Shown here: positions 57,903 to 64,000 of the stretch, in pieces
How the letters are laid out: every line of letters begins with the position of its first letter
Numbering within the stretch: the stretch's first letter is position 1
Assembly: GCA_033961575.1 (NCBI GenBank)
Contig: CM066741.1
Span: forward strand, 5,715 to 69,714
Source: Aselliscus stoliczkanus
Lineage: Eukaryota > Chordata > Mammalia > Chiroptera > Hipposideridae
Reading direction: 5' to 3'
Length of the DNA stretch: 64,000 nt
The notes under the pieces: generated by a model
The model's database searches: none
Told to the model about the DNA's origin: nothing
What the model saw: the letters and a program-made list of their open reading frames with translations, nothing else
Translations under genes and position numbers: made by a program

Positions 57903-58376
57903 GGGCCGGCCGAGTGGCGCATTGGTTAAGCGCTGGTTTTGGGATGCCAGCGGCCCCGGTTCGGATCCCACGTGAGGGCCAGTGACACTGCCCTCTACAG
58001 CTAGCAACGGCTCCACCTGGAGCTGGGCTGTGCAGGCCCCGGTGATGGTGTGGGCTGCGCAGGCCCCGGTGATGGTGTGGGCTGCGGCCCCTGCTGCAGT
58101 GGGCTGCCATGGGCTACAGTGAGTGGCCCGCAGCCGGCGTGAGCGGCTGGCAGCCAAGCGTGAGCTGCCGATAGCCGCAGTGAGCGACATCCAAAGGCCA
58201 GCGACTGATCTGCCTCATCCAGGAAGAGCGCAATGACGATACCAACAGTGAAGCAACATCCTCCGCAACTAGACTGAAGAACAGGAAGACAGCAACTTGT
58301 CTGTTCCCCTTCCCCGATTCCCCAACGCTGTTCCCCTCCGCCAATTCCCCAATAAAATCTTTAAAAAACAAAAACA
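57903..58376 (+). mobile_element. Long-form SINE inside zinc finger 10
   Basis: A full-length long form, with a private internal 27-bp tandem duplication (GGCCCCGGTGATGGTGTGGG near 58,035 and 58,062). AAAAAGTCAAATCTC flanks both ends (about 57,888-57,902 and 58,374-58,388). Confidence 0.95.
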
Positions 58377-58730
58377 AAAAGTCAAATCTCTTCAGACACC
58401 AGAGGACACACTCAGGGGAGAAGCCCTATGTTTGCGGGGAGTGTGGGCAAGGCTTCAGTCAAAAGTCACATCTCGTCACACACCAGAGGACACACTCAAG
58501 GGAGAAGCCCTATGTTTGCGGGGAGTGTGGGCAAGGGTTCAATAAAAAGTCAAATCTCGTCACACAGCAGAGGACACACTCAGGGGAGAAGCCCTATGTT
58601 TGCGGGGAGTGTGGGCAAGGCTTCAATCGAAAGTCACATCTCGTCACACACCAGAGGACACACTCAGGGGAGAAGCCCTATGTTTGCGGGGAGTGTGGGC
58701 AAGGCTTCAATCAAAAGTCAAATCTTGTAA

Positions 58731-59046
<316 letters not shown>

Positions 59047-59534
59047 AGTCAAATCTCATAACACACCAGAGGACACACCCAGGGGAGAAGCCCTATGTTT
59101 GTGGGGAGTGTGGACGAGGCTTCACTCAAAAGTCACATCTCGTCACACACCAGAGGACACACTCAGGACAGAAGCCCTATGTTTGCGGGGAGTGTGGGCG
59201 AGGCTTCAATCAAAAGTCACATCTCGTCACACACCAGAGGACACACTCAGGGGAGAAGCCCTATGTTTGCGGGCAGTGTGGACAAGGCTTCAGGGTAAAG
59301 TCAAGTCTCCTCGCACACCAGAGGACTCACTCAGGGGAGAAGCCCTATGTTTGCGGCGAGTGTGGGCAAGGCTTCAATCAAAAGTCACATCTCGTCAGAC
59401 ACCGGAGGACACACTCAGGGGAGAAGCCCTGTTTGCAGAGAGTGTGGTCAAGGCTTCACTCGAAGGTCAAATCTCCGCAGACACCAGAGGACACACTAAG
59501 GGGGAAGCCCTATGTTTGCGGGGAGTATGAGTGA

Positions 59535-61762
59535 GTCATTAGCATTAAATCACATCTCAGCAGCCACAGGACTAATGTAGCCACCACACAATTGATACCC
59601 CAGCCTGAGTTGGCTTCAGAGGGAGTCTTCTGACCCCTTTCCCTCCCAAGAGTGTAATGAGTACACAAATAACTGGTTAAACAAACCCTCCACTTTCATG
59701 ACAAGAGATGAGATAGACAAATAGCTGCTTCAGTGCTATGTGGATGTTACACCAATCTCCCCCATGGTTTCTTTGGTCTCCTGTTCTAATAAATGTTGTC
59801 TCCACACAAATCTCAAGACCACATACTTCATTCCCCCTTTATCGCTGAAAGCGGAGGTGACCAGGAGCGCCACAGAGAACTCAGCCATAGGAGCTCAACC
59901 CCGGAATGTCATGAGTCTGGAGCTCCTGTAGTTAGTTTACTGCCCAGGGAGAGAAATCGAGGGTTTGAGGCCGACTCGCCGGGGAAGGGAATTCCCTGGA
60001 CTCCTGGGAAGTGTGTCCCTGTCTCCTAAGGGGCCGCACCCTCCTCCCTTGGCTTCCTTCTCTTGGCTCCTCTCCTGGTTTCCTAAACCTCTGTAGCCTC
60101 AGGGGTGAAAGCCAGGCGGGGACGTGTGCGTGTGCATGTGCGTGTGCGTGTGTGTGTGCCTGCCTCTGTCTGGGCACTTGGTCTCCCTCACCCTTTCCTT
60201 GCTGTCCCTTCAGTGAAGTCTGATGGGACAATGCTATGAGCAGAGCAGACATGCACAGCGTTGGTCATTCCTGGCCACCCATTCACAGATAATGTCCACA
60301 GGGGCCCGGGGTGCAGATCCCCGTGGACCCAGTGGGTGGGAGTCCAGCAAGACCCAGGTGAGAACACTGGGGGAGCGACAGCGCCGACAGCTCCAAGAGG
60401 CCACGGTTTCCTTGGAACCAGAACCGATTTCAAACACTGAGAGAAGGCGAGACAGTCCGTGAGGACCCCGTCACACCCTCTCCCACATGAGTTACCTCTG
60501 CTTCCCGAGGAGACCTCAGCCATTTCAGTCCTGTTCCTGCTTGGATGGGCTGAGGGAGGCTGAATTCCAACCCCTTAGAGGAGACACAGGAGTGTAGGCC
60601 ACCCAGGGAGACACACAAACCCCACGCACACCTGCAGCAATGACCCACCTGTCCCTCTCTCTGTGCCAGGTTTATGAAGAGGAGTCTACATAAACCAGGT
60701 GGATTTCAATACTAAACACCCACTATTCTTAATTTAATGAATTTTTTAAAAGAAGGTGTGTATCCATGCTTTTGTTTCCCTTCCCTGTGCACTCCTCCCC
60801 CTCGGAGAGAACACTTGAAATACTCTGTGGCTTGCAACCCAGGGTCCATGGGACAGGGGCAGAGGTACGGAGTGATGCTGGCAGTGACGCTGGAGCTGAA
60901 ATACAGTGGGGAGGGGGACCCAGGTGATGGCCACCTCCACTTCCACCAGGACTGACCTGGAACTCTCCTGGAAGGCTGAGCAATTCAGGGTGAGGGGAGA
61001 CAGCGGGTCCGCAGGTCTGTTGGGCCAGTTCGCTGGCCTGGGCCCCCTCCTGAACAAAGTCCCCTGGGGCCCTACTGGTGGGCCCCGAGATGGATCTACT
61101 CCGCCCCACCCAGTTTAGTCAGATACTTGGTCGCCGGGTCCTGGAAGGTGACAGGGGAGAGACAAGGAGAGACAGGGGCCAGCTGGGGGAGGTGCCCCAG
61201 GCCACCACCCACTCTGGTGGTGGCAGGCATGCAGTGAACTCTGGCTGCCTCGAGCTGTCGCGAATTAGCCAGGCAGGAGCTGCAGGGTGGTCCTGTGGCT
61301 GCCCACGCTCCAGCGACCCCTCGGCTCCCAGAAGTAGGGATCCAGGCTGGGACCGGGGTTCCTGTCCCCTTGTCTGCCTGGGGATAAGGTCCGGTGACCC
61401 ATGAGCCAGGGGACAGAGAGCTGCGTTCTGGGAGAACAAGGAGACCCGGTCTGGCCATCCACGTCAGCACTGACCAGCTGCAAAGAGGGGTGGAAGGGGA
61501 GGCCTGTGTGCTAGAGGTACCCTTCAGTGGCTGGATGGAGGTGCGGGGGACCCAGTGGGAGCGGATGGGGGGACAGGGCAGCGTGGTTTATGAACTGTGT
61601 TGCAGTGTGCTGACACCGCAGCCTCACATGCTGATCATTCATTCCGGCCCTCCCCTAAAGGGACAGTTAGGGACTCTGCCCAGCTGGGGCTGTTTACGCT
61701 AAGGCTGGTGTGGACACAGCTAGGGCCCACAAGCTCATCCCTGCCCCTCTCTTGTGGCCCAG
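59535..61762. other. PRDM9 3' region and PRDM9-URAH intergenic DNA
   Basis: A likely PRDM9 poly-A signal AATAAA lies at 59,788-59,793. A (TG/CG)n microsatellite is at 60,121-60,160. The rest shows no recognised gene; an untranslated or short first coding exon of URAH must lie here but I cannot place it. Confidence 0.5.
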
Positions 61763-62844
61763 GGCAGAGGCGTGGAACCCGTCAGCAGCCCGCTGACCAC
61801 ACACGTGCTGGACACTGCCTCAGGATCCCCTGCCCGGAGCCCCTGCCTCCGCCTGTCCAGGCTCGAGGTCCATGGCCAGCAATGGATGGAACTGGGGAAC
61901 AGGTAGGAGGGAGGGCTGGGGCTCACGCGCCCCTTTCCCCTGTGGTTTCCTAAATAGACAGTGCAGCGGGGTCCCGGGGCTGCTCCAGAGCCCCGGGCCA
62001 CAGCATTGGTCCCCAGCCAGGCTGCGGGGTGTGCAGACCCAGAGAGCCAGGCAGAGGTGGCACCTCATCCCCTCCCCCACCCCAGCTACCCTGACCCCGA
62101 CGGCCGCTGTCCTGGGCTCCTGCCGCCTGGCCACATGAAGGCGGGCACCTACAAGCTGTTCTTCGACACCGAGGGCTACTGGATGAAAAGGGGGCAGGAG
62201 AGCTTCTACCCGTATGTGGAGGTGAGGGCCTCGGGCTGGCCGGAGGGTGGCCGCCTGTGGTTCACCGTGACCCTGCTGAGGTCCTGCAGTGGCCAGCGCC
62301 CCTCCTACCTCTCCCACGGTGGTGGCAGGCAGCGACTTCACCTGCCTGGGGCCCCCAGAAGTAAGGTGGCCCTGCCCTGCCTCTGGGTCAGGCTGTGGGG
62401 GCAGGGCCGAGGGTGTCGCAGACCCTGTGGACAGAGGTGCTCACCAAGCCCATCCAGCTCACTGCGCCTGACCTTACTGCCACCCTCTTCACTCGGCCCT
62501 GTTCAGGGTGCACCCCTGGGGGACCCCGCAGGCCCAGGGCCCTCGAGTACCCCAGCCCCATCCCCAGCCCTCACCAGGTTTCCGGTTCTCCTCCCTCGGT
62601 CTCTAGCTGGCCCCAGGGGCTCCTGTCCCCCTTGAGGCAGCCCCCGGCCCACAGTCTGGGCTGCTGGAGTCTCCTGGGCAGCGCTGGGACCAGGGTACTG
62701 GTGAGCTGCGTGCGGGCCCCTCGCACTCTCCCAGTGCCTCCTCGGCCCTCACAGGTAGTTTTCACCATCACCAACGAGACCCACGAGGTCCACGTTCCCC
62801 TGCTGCTGAGCCCCTGGTTCTACACCACATACCGCGGGAGCTGA
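61763..62844 (+). CDS. URAH: 5-hydroxyisourate hydrolase (URAH), exons 2-4
   Basis: URAH hydrolyses 5-hydroxyisourate to OHCU, the step after urate oxidase, in peroxisomes. Three exons are clear: about 61,763-61,902 (PLTTHVLDTASGSPA, LRLSRLEVHGQQWMELG), 62,086-62,221 (YPDPDGRCPGLLPPG, GTYKLFFDTEGYW, ESFYPYVE) and 62,755-62,844 (VVFTITNETHEVHVPLLLSP, then FYTTYRGS, stop). Borders are GT-AG and phases agree. The transthyretin-like fold's catalytic set is visible: His in THVLDT, Arg in DGRCPG, His in VHVPLL and the C-terminal YRGS signature. No frameshift is seen, so it may be functional. The start codon lies in an upstream exon not found. It is the usual neighbour of PRDM7/9. Confidence 0.93.
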
Positions 62845-62937
62845 CGGCCAGCTGGCCTCGAGCACCGAATTTTAATGCTTTACCTTCAGGACTCTAGTGT
62901 GTACCACTGTCGAAAAGCATGAGACTGAGAAAACTGA

Positions 62938-63157
62938 TCTTGTATTGAACAAAGCGGACGCCGGTTTGAGCTCTTAGCTCAGAGACTGTCCAAATCAGGA
63001 ATCACTCTTTTTTCTCATGGTCTTTTGAGAACCTAGACCGGGTGTTGGCAACTTTTCAGACAAAAGGGCCGATCCTGTCCCTCACAGCAATTTAGAAACT
63101 ATTCGAGAGCCATAAAACACACAAAATCGCCATTATGTGAATAATATCCTTGAAAAT
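62938..63157. repeat. Block homologous to 34,180-34,400
   Basis: TTGAACAAAGCGGACGCCGG through CATTATGTGAATAATATCC. It is directly followed by the left edge of duplication C without the sequence that separates the two parts elsewhere. Confidence 0.8.
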
Positions 63158-64000
63158 TTCCTCCGTGAGTGCTTAATGAATGGATGAGTGTGAAGAAGAC
63201 ACTTTGACTCCCCGTGCTCCTAGAGCCCCTATAGCTTTGGAGACGGTGATGCTGGGGTTTTACACTCCTCAGTGCTTTCTCATTCCTCTTAGGAAGCCGC
63301 CAAGATCCTTGGCCAGATGTGGAGGCAGCAAGGAGTCGCAGAAAACACTGCAGCCTCTGGATTCTGGAGCCAAAGAGATCTGGGTTTGAACCCAGGATCC
63401 TGTTTCTTTTTGTGCAACCTGGGAAAGGTCACTTTGAGTTCATGGACTGGAAGGAAGTGAACACATATGAACAGATCTACTGTAACATTTAAATGAGACA
63501 GTGCATGTAACTCGCATGCCACATGACTCTTTAAACACAATTACTTTCTTCCCTTGAAATTCTACTTTAGACTTACTGGCTGGGTCATTGTTAAGTTATT
63601 GCATCATCCACACAGTGATGATACAGAGGGAGACAGACTATTTGAGGGAGATCTGAGTGATTTTTCTCTCTGGAAAAAAAATACAATGGTGGGACTTATG
63701 TACTTTTTCTATTAGAATAGCTAATTTTATAAGATGTTCTGCCATGTGCCAGGCATTATTGTATTGAGATCAGACACACACTTGTTAGTTATTTCATAAT
63801 TGAAGCTCCACCATGAGAAGCTATGTGAATATGGGCAAATTACTTAAAAATTCGAAACTCTAGTTCCCTTCACTAGAGGGGAGAGAATAATATACTCCTC
63901 ATAGGGCTACAGATAGAAATAATGTAACACATTGAAGGGCTCAGCAGATTGGGAGCCTCATATTCACCCGTTGGTAGTTGATGTCAAATAGGAAGTTGGC
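63158..64000. repeat. Segmental duplication, copy C (continues past window)
   Basis: The block matches copy B from 25,727 onward (GAATGGATGAGTGTGAAGAA, CTGGAGCCAAAGAGATCTGG, GGGCTCAGCAGATTGGG) nearly base for base to the end of the window. Copies A and B lie on the other side of PRDM9, so C brackets the PRDM9-URAH segment. Confidence 0.92.

Overview
The window is mammalian nuclear DNA. It has spliced genes, L1 and MaLR elements, solo endogenous retroviral LTRs and very many tRNA-derived SINEs. The SINEs share a GGGCCGGCCGAGTGGC head; the longer form ends with CCCCAATAAAATCTTTAAA. They resemble the VES/Rhin-type SINEs of bats, so a bat, possibly a rhinolophoid, is the best guess. That is inference from memory of the family, not a search.

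Layout. (1) 1-13,170 is the edge of a 45S ribosomal DNA array read on the minus strand. A recognisable Pol I core promoter lies near 13,000 and a Sal-box (T0, TTF-1 type) at 13,151-13,168. Downstream come a 5'ETS holding about fifteen near-identical 150-bp repeats, an 18S fragment, a second 5'ETS copy, an 18S with about 800 nt deleted, ITS1, 5.8S, ITS2 and the first 1.07 kb of 28S. The 18S deletion is shared by both copies, and the rRNA parts carry many substitutions, largely CpG decay, so this is a degenerate unit. (2) 13,170-14,130 is CpG-rich flanking DNA with a strong CTCF-like motif. (3) 14,500-42,000 has no convincing protein-coding gene. It contains a 7-kb segmental duplication (A at 16.0-22.95 kb, B at 25.7-33.2 kb, and the start of a third copy C at 63.16 kb to the window end), plus L1, LTR, SINE and minisatellite DNA. 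(4) 42,100-59,800 is a PRDM9/PRDM7 orthologue on the plus strand: duplicated TATA/CCAAT promoter, ten coding exons with clean splice sites (KRAB, SSXRD, zinc knuckle, PR/SET, first zinc finger), and a terminal exon with about 21 tandem C2H2 fingers. That array is broken by three SINEs and several frameshifts. (5) 61,763-62,844 is URAH (5-hydroxyisourate hydrolase), the expected PRDM7/PRDM9 neighbour near the end of human 16q.

Relations. Upstream PRDM9 exons appear intact, so the locus may make a truncated KRAB-SSXRD-PR/SET protein ending in SINE-encoded residues, but it cannot make the DNA-reading finger array. The most unusual feature is the 150-bp array: each unit matches the conserved 5'ETS block around the primary A' (01) pre-rRNA processing site, so a processing element normally present once seems to have been multiplied about fifteen times just downstream of the Pol I start.
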